Source: Sesbania bispinosa (taxonomy: Eukaryota > Streptophyta > Magnoliopsida > Fabales > Fabaceae). Taken from it: DNA of 64,000 nucleotides. Under the pieces are notes generated by a model that saw only the letters and a program-made list of their open reading frames with translations, had not been told where the DNA came from and did no database searches. Below are positions 1-10,815 of this stretch, piece after piece. Every line of letters starts with the position of its first letter. Position 1 is the first letter of the stretch. The stretch lies in NCBI GenBank assembly GCA_026901365.1, contig QLOH01000981.1:1-64000 (forward strand). Reading direction: 5' to 3'. A program made the position numbers and the translations under genes.

Positions 1-1442
1 ATTGGCATTCACTCTAATCTTATTAATATCACCAAGCATTGTATTTCTTCTCCCTCTATGTTTATCAATTGGAACGGGGAAGCTACTAGCTCTTTCAATC
101 CCTCATGTGGTATAAGACAAGGTGATCCCCTCTCCCCTTACCTTTTTGTTATTTGTATGGAACGGTTATCCCATATTTTCAATCACATGATCGAAAATAA
201 TTCTTGGGTTCCCTTGAAATTTGGTCGTAGTAGTGTTTCTATTTCTCATCTTTTGTTTGTTGATGATATATTGCTTTTTGGGGAAAAGTTTCAATTAATC
301 AAGTTCAGATAATTAAAAACTCTCTTCAGATGTTCTGCCAAGCCTCTGGCCAGGAGATTAATTTATCTAAATCTAATGTCTTTTTCTCCAGTAATGTAAG
401 GACAATTTGGCCTCTCATTTATCCTCTATGCTTGAAATAAAAAACTGATGACCTTGGTCTCTACCTGGGGTTTCCTGCCATTCACACAAAACAATCTAGA
501 GCCACTTATGCTCATATCATAGATAAGGTTAGGAAAAAATTATCGGGCTGGAAGGCTAACTGTTTATCTTTTGTAGGTAGGGTTACTCTAACTCAATCTT
601 ATCTTTATAGCATTCCAAATTATGTGATGCAAGCAGCTGTAATTCCCAAAGGTGTCTGTGACGAAATTGAACAAGTTTGCCGAAACTTTATTTGGGGATC
701 TTCCGAATCTCAACGCAAATGTCACTTGGTTTCATGGGAGAAAATTTGCCGTCCAAAGGATGCTGGTGGGTTAGGTTTCAGATCTCTTCGGACCCTAAGT
801 GAAGCTTACATGTTGAAGCTTGCTTGGAGTATTATAGCCACCCCTGATGCCCTTTGGGTCAGAGTTTTAAGAGCTAAATATGGTTTAGGTGCTCTTTCTA
901 TGCCTCAGATCCCCCATATCCAGAAATTTTCTTCACTTTGGAAAGGAATTGCCAATAGCTTGCGCTATCTAGAAGATTGCATCTGTTGGATCCTTGGCAA
1001 TGGTTCTACTACATGTTTTTGGAAGGACCCTTTTATCCCTAATTTGGGCCTTCCGATAAATCATTCTTCTAATCCTGTTCCGGACTGGCAACTTAACCTC
1101 CCTGCAGCCTCATTTGTGGTAAGTAATTCTTGGAACTGGGAGTTGGTGTCTGATTTACTGCCTCAAAGATGTTTGGATTATTTAGCTGGAGTTAAACCTC
1201 CTGCTCCCGAGGATAGTGCTGATTGTCCTTCTTGGAAATTCTCTTCCAATGGAGAATTCTCGATTAAATCAACCTACAAGCATATATCAGATTCTATTAA
1301 TGGTATCCAACCCCCTGACCAATTTCTCATATCTATTTGGTCTTGGCAGGGTCCTCCTAGAATTCCTGCTTTTATTTGGAAGCTTTCTCATGGCAGACTT
1401 CTCACGAATTCTGAAAAGGCTTACAAGAGGTATGACTCTTGA
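1..1442 (+). pseudogene. LINE reverse transcriptase and C-terminal region, frameshifted
   Basis: From base 1 the frame encodes reverse transcriptase sequence with the motif GIRQGDPLSPYLF and then FVDDILLFGE, where plant LINEs usually have FADD; the catalytic DD is kept. The reading frame breaks near 300 and resumes in another frame. From about 450 it reads the region beyond the catalytic core (GLYLGFPAIHTK, then GRVTLTQSYLYSIPNYVMQA, then the conserved CHLVSWEKICRPKDAGGLGF). The last piece ends at a stop at 1440-1442, where another frame takes over. It would have copied LINE RNA by target-primed reverse transcription. It is not functional. Confidence 0.85.
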
Positions 1443-1794
1443 TGACCTTTGCCCTCGCTGTGGTAACGCTCCTGAAACAATTATGCACATGCTGAGAGAC
1501 TGTGAAGTGGTTGCTGAACTTTGGGATTCACTAATTGATAATAAGAACTGGTCTGCTTTCTTCAGTCTCGGGATTGATCAATGGCTCAGGACTAATTTAC
1601 ATAACTCTGCCAATTCTGTTTCTGGTGTCCCATGGAACTACATATTTCCAATTACTATTTGGTTACTTTGGAAGGACAAAAATGATCTCATCTTTCAGTA
1701 TAAAACTAACTTGCCAGGGAACCTTTTCTTCCTCATTGTTAGTTATGCTGGACGAATCCTTTATTCAATAGCTTCTCCTAACCCGATTTCATAG
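1216..1794 (+). pseudogene. LINE zf-RVT zinc-binding segment
   Basis: The zf-RVT domain is split between two frames. The first half (about 1230-1425) reads FSSNGEFSIKSTYKHI and IWSWQGPPRIPAFIWKLSHG. After a shift near 1430 the other frame gives DDLCPRCGNAPETIMHMLRDC, with the expected Cys-x2-Cys and His/Cys ligands. The upstream codons of the 1216 frame are out of register, so only its second half is real. The domain lies between the reverse transcriptase and RNase H parts of plant LINEs. Confidence 0.75.
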
Positions 1795-1854
1795 CGGATT
1801 TATAGGAATGAGAGTCTTATAGGGTCATTTCCCCCTTCAAACTTCCACAAATTA

Positions 1855-2265
1855 AATGCGGATGGTTCTATTTTAGAATCAACCTTTAATGCAAGTTGTG
1901 GTGGGCTGCTTAGAAATTCTAATGGTTAATTCGTCAATGGCTTTGTCTGCAAAATCGGAGTCTGCTCTTCAGTAAAAGCTGAGCTCTGGGGGCTGTTTCA
2001 TGGTCTGAATCTTGTTGTTTCCTTAAAAGTCCAGAATTTAATCATCAATATTGATTCTAAAATGGCCTTACAGCTGATAAAGGGTAATTGTAGTCATACT
2101 CATCACTGCTATGACTTAATCAGCAGCATAAGGAAATTAATGGAGACTAACCCCTCTTTCTTTTTGGGTTATGCTTTTCGTGAATCTAACAGAGCTGCTG
2201 ATCATCTTGCTAGTTTAGGTCATTCTTATCCCATTGGTTGTACTGTTCTTAATTTTCCTCCTTAG
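1855..2265 (+). pseudogene. LINE RNase H domain (RVT_3-like), with stop
   Basis: The frame opens with NADGS, the first catalytic Asp of plant LINE RNase H. It runs through an in-frame TAA at 1927, then SVKAELWGL (catalytic Glu) and NIDSKMALQLIKG (second Asp), and ends with ESNRAADHLASLGH (last Asp), a typical RNase H C-terminus. The domain would have degraded the RNA strand during retrotransposition. The internal stop makes it a pseudogene. Confidence 0.75.
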
Positions 2266-2390
2266 TCCCTTTGCTCCATTATGTTAGAGGATTGTAGGGT
2301 GTTAGCTTACCCCGTTTGATTTTATGTAGCTAGTTCTGTCTTTTTTCTGGGCCTTTGGCCCCTCATTAATAAAAAAGAATTATCCATTTC

Positions 2391-3389
2391 TTAAATGTTT
2401 TAATAATATCTTTAAGGATTTAATTAATATACACGTAAAGAAAATTTACACAGACATCCAATGGTGTGTCACCATATCATTGAATGAATGTGACACCTCA
2501 CGTATTATTAAATTCAATAAAATAATGTGATAGCACGTCATTAAATGTCTGTGTAAAATTTATTTACACTGATAGTGTATATATATTAAACTCTATTTTT
2601 ATTTATTGACAAGCTATTAAATACTTTTAGTTAAATTTTGTGATATTGCATATTTTTATTTTATTATTTGATATTTTTATATATTATAAATAATTACGCA
2701 AATATAATTGTATTTGTATCGTACCAGGATGACCTTAAGGTCAACCATCCGAGATCCAATGAGCTTGGACCCGTATACTCCCTCTAGCATTTACGTACTC
2801 CCAAGTCCAGGTTCATTGAACAGACACAAAATTAAGTCGTGCACCACAATCAAGTACCCCCCCATATCAATCAGATTAATTGCAGGAGACAGATGAAACC
2901 CAAAAAGGAAAGAGCTATAAAGTTGAACATAAATCCAGCAGACAAGATCACACTAATAGGAAGGGACGTGCTCGACTGACAAGGTCAACCATGAAACCTA
3001 TATAAGAAGCTACCACAGACAGAGACAAACACGTTTTTACCCCCCAAAGACTATGTCGTTACTCTGTTCAATTATAGCTCTTTTGCATAGGATTTTAGGT
3101 CTGGTCTTTGTAAGAACAGTATTTATTAAGAAAATTTAACATTATTCTGCCCATTATCAAATGCAGTTTGGTAAAAGTAATATATGACTAAAAACATTTG
3201 TAGAATCTTTTACACGAGGATGCATTATATATATTTTTTTGAATGGTTTAGATTATAAATGCATATCTTATATAATTTTGCAAACATATTTTCCAAATTC
3301 ACAAAAACACTTATCTAATAAAATCATTAATTTATGAGTGCTTTTAGTTGTATTAGAAGCAATATATTACTTGTCTATTTGTGAGTCAT
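2391..3389. other. AT-rich spacer with a possible LTR remnant
   Basis: No coding sequence was found. About 2705-3150 differs from its surroundings: it is less AT-rich and has a TATA-like CCTATATAAG near 2997, followed by a region that looks like the R-U5 part of a retrotransposon LTR. I could not find the ends or a partner, so a decayed solo LTR is only a possibility. The rest is AT-rich sequence without recognisable features. Confidence 0.3.
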
Positions 3390-3590
3390 ACAGGTACGAC
3401 TTTACCAACGAGGTTGGTTTAAGTGGTTCATGTTTGATTTCCCTTTAGCAAATTAAGTCTCGGGTTCGAGTCTTGTGAATGAAAAAATCTCCACTGAAAG
3501 AGTTAGCCCTACCGGGATATGAATATTCTCAGCTCGAACATGATTGCCTCCCGTAAAAGATACATGCATGTGGTTCACACAAAAAAAAAT
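3390..3590 (+). mobile_element. tRNA-derived SINE
   Basis: An A-box-like stretch (GGTTGGTTTAAGTGGTT near 3412) is followed by a good B box (GGGTTCGAGTCTTG near 3463), the internal RNA polymerase III promoter of a tRNA-derived SINE. The body runs to an A-rich end at about 3582-3590. A second copy at 48626-48805 matches along the whole length, so this is a dispersed family and not a tRNA gene. The exact ends are approximate. Confidence 0.7.
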
Positions 3591-3599
3591 ACATGTACA

Positions 3600-5130
3600 A
3601 CTTTTTGGATCATGATAAATGTAACAAGTGAAATGATGTGATAAAAAGAGAGATAAAGGGAAATAAGAGGTGTATTCCCCTTAGTAATGATTAATATTAT
3701 CTATTTGGATTATGGTTCTGAAAATCGAACCAGTGATCAGAAAATTGATTCAAAAAAGGTTCAATGGTCGAACCGTGATTAACTAATTAATATTTTTAAA
3801 AAATTATATAATATATTAAATATTAATATACAACAAGAAAAAAAAATTGATCCAACAAAACATAACAAGCCGTGGATTAATGATGAATCTCATTCAAGTA
3901 TAAGGCCATGGTTGGGGATAGGGGAAAATTGTGATCCTTCATATATATTTTATTTTTGAGTGGATTAATGACCCTGTAATTTGTTTAGCTAGAAAGCTAG
4001 TGGAGCATGGGTTCTTGCAGTGAATATGTGTCTATTTGGTTTATAATTGAGTAGAATTGATTCTAAAAATCAATAATTAAGATGAGTTATGCACATTTTA
4101 CGAAACACGTAGGACGAAAGTGATTTAAAATCAATTATGTAAAATCATGGTTTTACATTGTAGCAACGCCAAAACAAACGGGGCTAATATATTCGGGAAG
4201 AAGTACCCCTTATATTTCACATCAATAAATCTTGACTTATATATATAAATTTTAAAAACAATACTAGTATCTGCACTCACTTATCAAAATTAAGTTCTTT
4301 CTTTGTGAAGCTAAGACAAAGAAGATCAAAACATTTTTTCAGTAAAAATTATTGGTAGACTCCATCAAGTTCATGACTTATATAGCTTGTGGCTCACAAA
4401 CTTATTCATGACTAAAGAGCTGAAAAAAATTATTACACTCTGTCCCGGCGGGAACAATGAATACACATACACAAAAAGGAGGATCTTGTCTTGCAATTTT
4501 CAGGACAAGAGCTTTTCATGTTTTTAAAATTATGAATAGGATTGTGAAACCCTCATCACGCAAAGAGGAAAAAAAAGGGGCAAATCTTGGTTGCGAATCT
4601 CATGATTAAAAATATCTATATCTCTTCCTTTTGACAATTGCAAAATCAGTGGAAGACATATTCGAGAGTTCTTTGGTTACGGTTGGCATTAATTAATCAA
4701 CCAGACTCTCACATGCACATGACGTGAATCACATTATTCATGCCCTCCTCTTAATGTTAGGGTTATAAATTATTCTTGATTCCCACCTAACACGTAAAAG
4801 CATTTAGCTAGGTAGACAACCTCCTACTCATATTTTACATATATCCTCTTATCGTACCAATTATTTAGGACCTCAATTGATTTCTGTTTACAAATATTTG
4901 TCCTCCTACAAAATCACAACCACACATTTACTTTTAATGTAAATTTGACTGTAAATTTTAACCAAACTCGCATATTTGTCCCACAAACATTCCCATACAT
5001 ACGGTCGCAAGTAATCAATAATTCTTCCTATGTTTGATTTGCTTCAATTTATATTATCAAAAGTGGTTGATATAGTAGAAGTGATATACTTTTGACAAAT
5101 TACTTTATCTTCATATATAGAGTTCAAATC
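3600..5130. other. AT-rich spacer with MITE-like pieces
   Basis: No gene was found. At 3710-3785 there is a stretch with repeated GGTTC and GAACC motifs, similar in style to 8928-9085. At about 4022-4185 there is half of a MITE also found complete in CLC intron 4 (16694-16978); it shares TTGAGTAGAATTGATT and the segment around CACATTTTA. The remainder is featureless AT-rich DNA. Confidence 0.4.
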
Positions 5131-5134
5131 TTAT

Positions 5135-5605
5135 AACTAAGCCCCGTTTTCGAGTTTCAATTTTTGGTTTTGAAAAAATTTTAACCAAGTTTTTAAAACT
5201 AAAAATCAAAATTAAAAATTATTTTTTGTGATTTTTAAAACTGTGGTTTTCATTTTGGATTTTGAGTTATAAAAAATAAAATTTTTCAAAATTAAAAGTC
5301 GAATACTTACAACCACCCCAAACGACCTATAAATGTGGGGATTTTCGGTTAAAATAAAAAAATTTAAAATTATCAATAACATACTTTTTTTTAATATAGG
5401 CCCGGTTTGGATACACTCCTGTAGAATAACCTCTAAAAAATAAAAATAGAATGAATCAAAGACGTCAAATGAATTTAATTTCTCCATAAGTTGAAATTAG
5501 TTTCTTATGGAGAAGTTAAATAATCGAGTTTTTAGAGTAAGTGAGCTACAAAGACTAATTTCACATAGAAGTACTTCTGCAGAAGTTTCATCTAAACTGG
5601 TTCAT
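5135..5605. repeat. Two small inverted-repeat elements (MITE-like)
   Basis: At 5400-5605 the left end GGTTTGGATACACTCCTG is matched in inverted, imperfect form by the right end TTCTGCAGAAGTTTCATCT, giving a roughly 200-bp element with degenerate terminal repeats. At 5135-5335 a similar element starts with CCCCGTTTTCGAG and ends with CCCCAAACGACC. Both look like non-autonomous DNA transposons. Superfamily and target duplications could not be fixed. Confidence 0.35.
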
Positions 5606-5919
5606 AGTCTATGATTTCACATGCACATGGTTTTATAAAATATATACGTAACAAAGTTATGCCAGTATATATTAGTGACACATATAATAGAAGTGGATTG
5701 TGACATCGTGCACTTTGATTTACTCAAAATTTTATATATGTAGTGAAGCAATCATACGTTTAGCTTAAAGCAAAAGATCTCCAGCTAAGGGAATATATAA
5801 ATTGAAAATCTAATAATTCAATATTTGTTGTCTGTATCGTTTATCTTATATATATGTGTGTATATTTATTCTGTAATATTTGCTTGATATTTTTGACCGA
5901 TTCATCGTAAGAAAACGTT

Positions 5920-7988
5920 TTGAGAGCAAATCATGCACAGGTAAACCAATTACCAAATGTATTCACTAACCTAAAAAAAGTGGCCAAATCATATGTACTC
6001 GCTGCTAATGCTCCTATTAAAATAAATGTTATTGCCGAACAATCTACAATTGCAAATGAATCTGAAGCACGCTTGAAACGTGGCAGACCTGTTGGTTCCA
6101 AAGATAAAAATCCTCGGAAAAGAAAATGAGCTAAAAATATAGATGGTCAAATCGAGGATAAAGAGACTCGAGAAAAGTCCCCAGACATAATTAATGTTTC
6201 AGAAGGAACTCAGGTACCTGAAATTGATGAAAATAAAGAGATCTCAATAAATTATGTCGTGAATGGAATACAATGGAACCGACATGAAGTCAACGTTGAC
6301 AATGCTTTTGCATTTAAAGTAGCGCTTGATATTATAAATGATAATGAGGATCATGAACCGAAGTCGGTTAAAGAATGTAACCAAAGAAATGATTGGCCAA
6401 TGTGGAAAGTTGCAATATTGAGGAAGAATTAAACTCACTTGCAAAGCGTAAAGTTTTTGGGCCTTTAACCCGCACACCTGAAGGTGTAAAGCCAGTTGGA
6501 TACAAATGGGTTTTTGTACGAAAGCGAGATGAGAAAGGTGAAATTGTGCGATATAAAGCACGACTTGTTGCCCAAGGTTTTTCACAAAGACCTGACATTG
6601 ATTTTGAAGAAACATATTCACCCGTGGTGGATGCAAGTACTTTTAGATACTTAATCAGTCTCGCAGTACATGAAAGGCTTGATTTACGCTTAATGGATGT
6701 TGTTACAGCCTATTTGTATGGCTCACTTGAAAATGATATTTATATGAAACTCCCTGAAGGGTTCAATTTACCTGAAGGATGTTGTCCAAATTCTCGAGAA
6801 AATTATTCAATCAAATTGAACAAATCTCTTTATGGACTAAAGCAATCTGGGCGTATGTGGTACAATCGCCTCAACAAATATTTGTTGAAAGAAGGATATA
6901 AAAATGATCCTATTTGTCCATGCCTTTTTATAAAAGGATCTGGCAAAGAATTTGTCATTATTGCTGTTTATGTTGATGACTTAAATATTATTGGAACCTC
7001 TGAAGAGCTTCCAAAAGCTGTAAATTGCTTGAAGAGAGAATTTTAGATGAAAGATCTCGGGAAAACAAAATTTTGTCTTGGATTACAGCTTGAATATTTG
7101 AAAGATGGAATCCTAATGCATCAAGAAGCATATACAACAAAGATGTTAAAATGATTCTATATGGATAAATCACATCCATTGTGTAATCCAATGGTTGTAA
7201 GATCACTTGATGTGAATAAAGATCCTTTTAGGCCTAAAGAAAATGATGAAGAACTACTTGGTCCTAAGGTACCATATCTCAGTGCAATTGGGGCACTAAT
7301 GTATCTTGCTAGTCATACACGACCAGATATATCATTTGCTGTCAATTTATTAGCGAGATATAGTTCTTCACCTACAAGAAGGCATTGGAATGGAATTAAG
7401 CATATACTTTGCTACCTTAAAGGTACAATGGATATGGGTTTATTCTTTTCAAATAAACCAAATTCAAACCTGCTTGGTTATGCAGATGAGGGTTATTTGT
7501 CTGATCCTCATAATGGTCGATCACAAACAGGATACTTGTTTACAAGTGGTGGTACAGCCATTTCATGGAGATCCATGAAACAAACTATAACAGCCACATC
7601 CTCCAATCATGCAGAAATTTTAGCATTACATGAGGCAAGTCGAGAATGTGTCTGGCTTAGATCTGTGATTCAACATGTGCTAGAAACCCGTGGTTTGTCT
7701 TCTGGAAAATTGGCTTCGACAATCTTATTTAAAGATAATGTTGCATGTATTTCCCAGTTGAAAGAAGGGTACATTAAAGGAGATAGAACAAAACATATCT
7801 CACCAAAATTATTCTTCACTCATGATCTTCAAAAGAATGGTGATATATGTGTTCAACAAGTTCGTTCATGTGACAATCTAGCAGATCTTTTCACAAAGTC
7901 ATTGCCAACTAAAGTTTTTGAGAAACTAGTACAGAAGATTGGTCTTCGACGTCTTAGACATGAATGTCTAAATGAGGGGGAGAAATAA
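5920..7988 (+). pseudogene. Copia pol fragment: reverse transcriptase and RNase H
   Basis: The first part (5920-6129) ends with KRGRPVGSKDKNPRKRK, a conserved copia linker, followed by an in-frame TGA. A frameshift near 6416 precedes the reverse transcriptase (6430-7046), with GYKWVFVRKR, YKARLVAQGF, DVVTAYLYG, SLYGLKQSGRMWYNRL and the catalytic YVDD in VIIAVYVDDLNIIGT. In-frame stops follow at 7044-7046 and about 7152. The rest (7161-7988) reads the copia C-terminal region: RPDISFAVNLLARYS, then RNase H with GYADEGYLSD, SSNHAEILALHEASRE and LADLFTKSLP. It copied element RNA in the past and is now a pseudogene. Confidence 0.9.
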
Positions 7989-8002
7989 ATACGTTCTGCA
8001 CT

Positions 8003-8187
8003 CTTTTTTCCTTCGTCCTGGTTTTGTCCACTAGGTTTTCCTGGAAAGGATTTTAATGAGGCAGTATCCAATAACGTATTAAAGAATGATGTACTCTTTT
8101 TCCTTCACTAGGTTTTTGTCCCACAAGGTTTTTCCTAGTAAGGTTTTAACGAGGCACATTCTAAAAATAATGGACATCCAAGGGGGG
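8003..8187 (+). repeat. Copia 3' untranslated duplicated repeat and polypurine tract
   Basis: Two related units of about 80 bp lie between the pol stop and the LTR. Each has a CTTC...GTTTTTGTCC-like stretch, then a GGTTTTCCTGG-like stretch, then TTTTAACGAGGCA or its variant. The second unit leads into the purine-rich tract that primes plus-strand synthesis immediately before the LTR. This organisation is common in plant copia elements. Confidence 0.6.
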
Positions 8188-8490
8188 TGTTATGAATAAT
8201 TATGATATGGTGGATGCCCATCAGATTTATTCTGATATGATATGACTATACCTATTTCCTTTAATAGGTAGGATTGATCTTGAGAAGATATTGTATATCG
8301 TAGGTTACATAGTTTCCTCAATTATAGGTTGCTTAGTTTCCATTATTAAATCTTATTTACTTTTATAAATACCCCCTTATGTGAATGAAATAAGACACGA
8401 CCAACTCTCGGTCTCTTCTTCTCCTATATTTCTCTCTACTCTTTCTCTCTACTCTATACTTTTATTATTGTCAGCGTTGATTTCATAATA
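8188..8490 (+). repeat. Copia 3' LTR
   Basis: The LTR begins TGTTATGAATAA directly after the purine tract. It carries a TATA-like TTTTATAAATAC near 8361 and a pyrimidine-rich R-U5 region. It ends near 8490 at TTTCATAATA, where the usual terminal CA seems to have mutated. The right boundary is therefore uncertain by a few bases. Confidence 0.65.
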
Positions 8491-8579
8491 CCATTGCCTT
8501 TTTTTATTTTTTTTTATAATTACATGTATCCCTCATTATGAGAGTTTAATCACATTTAAAGTTCCATATCCTACCACCA

Positions 8580-8665
8580 AGCACATGGATCAGCTGGTAA
8601 GGGGCTGTTCAGCTTAACCAGTGGTCTTGAGTTCGAGCCCTGGGTATGCAGCTGTATTAATAATT
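8580..8665 (+). mobile_element. SINE-like tRNA-derived sequence
   Basis: A-box-like GATCAGCTGGTAAGG near 8591 and B-box-like GAGTTCGAGCCCT near 8630 are spaced as in tRNA-derived SINEs. The sequence does not fold into an obvious intact tRNA. It lies just downstream of the copia LTR. It is a different family from the SINE at 3390. Confidence 0.5.
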
Positions 8666-10110
8666 GAACCGGTAATAATTAAATATGTATTTTTAATATG
8701 ATATAATATTTAAAGTAATAAAATAGTATAAAACTATAAAGAAATCAAGATATATAAAATTAAAGGACCTTATTATATATTATAAGATAAAAATTAGTAA
8801 TATATAATTGACTAAATAATAAATATTTACGTGTAATACTTAAAACTTTATTCTTATTTATCTCAAAAATATTTTAAATTAAATAAAAAATCAAAAAATA
8901 AAATAAAAAACTAAAAAATTTTAAAAATTTAAAACTGACCGGTTCAACCGGTTTTATGATACCAATATTTTACCGGTTCATATCGATTCTGAAATCAACC
9001 AATTTTTTAGAGTATATAGATTGGACACGGGATCGATTCTCAGTCGGATTGGTTGAACCAGTCGATCCAATCCAATTTTAATTACTACTGTGTTTAATGG
9101 GGACTTTTTTTATTTTATATATAAGTAAATTACACTTGTGTACACTATAATTAGCTCGTACTATTTGATAATATATACTAGAACTACTCATTGATGTTAA
9201 CGAATTCCTTGAAGGGCAGGTAACACTAGGAGTCAAGGATTATTGTCTAGATCTTGTACCATTGATATGTGTTCATTATATAAAAAATAATAAAAACCTC
9301 AACAGTACGTACATGCCATTATCCACAATCATATATATCCATGAAAATTCCAAAACGCAACAGATCATCACACATGGTCGATTCTCCGCCATCGCAGAAC
9401 GGAAAGAAAACGAAAGTTGTACGTCTTCGTTACGTGTTACTGTTAGAAGATGATGTGTCTGTGTCTGTAAATCAAGTGTTCCGTTGAAGACATTAATGAT
9501 AATAATAATAATAATAATAAGTGAAATATTTCCAGCGAAATGATATATAAGTTGCCTTTGGAGGTAGTGAAGGGTCATTTGATTCTCAACCGTTGATCTC
9601 ACAGCTAGCTAGCGGTGTATTATATCATTATATCCATCACAAAAAAGCACTACTTGGCATGTTAAGTGGTGGATCTGATCTCAGAATGATTCTTAAATGT
9701 CACGACATTATTTGTCAGAAGGGGGGGGGGGGGGGGGGATTAAAATGGAGATGGCGAAAAAATGCATATATGAATATTAAAAATGATCAATGAAATCAAA
9801 ATTAAAAAGGTGTATTACCTACGTCAAAAAAAAAAAAAGGTGTATTACTTACATATAGGATCAAGAGGGCCAATCATTCATCATTATTTACATAAAGTTA
9901 ATTAAGAAGGTGAGGGTTCCATAACTATAAGCATCCTATGATGCTAATTGTTTTATGTTATGTGCTAAATGGATTAATGTACCCCGCGCACTACGTACTA
10001 CTTCTTAATTTGCCTAAGGAAAACCTTTAATTCTCATTGCTATAAGAAAATTGTGTTGTTTGAAATTGAGAGAACAATAGTGCTAATAAAATCAGCTCGA
10101 CACAAAACTT
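8666..10110. other. AT-rich spacer with repeats and microsatellites
   Basis: No gene was seen. At 8928-9085 there are overlapping palindromic motifs (ACCGGTTCAACCGGTT and later GGTTGAACCAG) that resemble the ends of a DNA transposon. A trinucleotide ATA/AAT run lies at 9498-9521 and an uninterrupted run of 18 G at 9721-9738. A duplicated GGTGTATTAC with flanking A tract lies at 9807-9850. Confidence 0.45.
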
Positions 10111-10114
10111 AAAA

Positions 10115-10815
10115 TGTGTTTGGGAAGGCAATAAGTTAACTATTAATTAGTTTATTTGACTAATTTATAAGTCAACTTGACCAATACAAAAGTGTTTGGT
10201 AAAATACTTCAAAATAACTTATTTTATGAGCTTATAACTTATAAGTTAATTACAAGCTACTTCTGCTAGCTTCTATTTCATAGCTTATTTAATTTTCTCC
10301 CATCACTATCCCCATATTTTAATACATTTCCCTTATTATCCTTAATTTCTTTTTACCTATTATTACATATATTTTTTAATTTTAGTGACAAAAACCTTTC
10401 AATTTTTTTTACCCATTATTACCTATAGAATAAGTAATTTAAAAGTTATGAATTAATTAAATTGTTGTTTTCTTTTTACTATTTTATGAAATTATTTTTA
10501 TATTATATTATTTATTTCAATTTTTAATTAAATATTTTGTCATTAAAAACTTTAATAAAACTTTAATTATTTTTTAAAAAATCAAAAATTATAATTACAT
10601 AATAATATATTTTTGTCTATAAAACACAAATAGAATTTATATATTAAAATTTATGTAGTTTTGTTCTTTTATGTTATTTTATATTTACCAACTAGCTTGA
10701 TCAGCTAGTTCTACCGAACACTTCTAATTCAATAAAGCTAGCTTATCAGCTCGGAGCTTATAAATTAGGAGCTTATCAGCAACTAGTTAACTTATCAGCT
10801 AATTTTGCCAAAAGA
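10115..10815. mobile_element. hAT-like non-autonomous DNA transposon (MITE)
   Basis: The left end (GTGTTTGGGAAGGCAATAAG then TTAACTA) is matched in inverted orientation by the right end, which contains TAGTTAACTTATCAGC and TTTTGCCAAAAG. The interior is AT-rich and non-coding. Subterminal copies of CTTATAAG-like and TCAGCT motifs fit the repeated subterminal sites of hAT elements. Target duplications were not certain. Confidence 0.5.

Larger units (their letters stand above)
1..2385 (+). mobile_element. LINE (non-LTR retrotransposon), 3' part, decayed
   Basis: This is the 3' part of a plant LINE; the window edge removes its 5' part. In order it shows a reverse transcriptase fragment, the region C-terminal to it, a zf-RVT zinc-binding segment and an RNase H domain. 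It ends in a short untranslated tail with an A-rich end around 2366-2385. Frameshifts (near 300, 430 and 1430) and in-frame stops (for example at 1927) show it is dead. I did not identify a target-site duplication because the 5' end is missing. Confidence 0.85.
5905..8490 (+). mobile_element. Ty1/copia retrotransposon, 5'-truncated
   Basis: The element starts abruptly within pol, just before the segment linking integrase and reverse transcriptase. It continues through reverse transcriptase and RNase H, a 3' untranslated repeat region, a purine-rich tract (AAGGGGGG, ending 8187) and one 3' LTR. There is no 5' LTR, gag, protease or integrase core, so it was truncated by deletion or by an earlier rearrangement. 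Several stops and a frameshift show that it is inactive. Confidence 0.85.

Noticed and set aside
3455..3480. Possible tRNA gene because of the GGGTTCGAGTCTTG box
   Set aside because: No cloverleaf, no anticodon arm, and a second copy with a long non-tRNA body and A-rich tail exists at 48626; it is a SINE.
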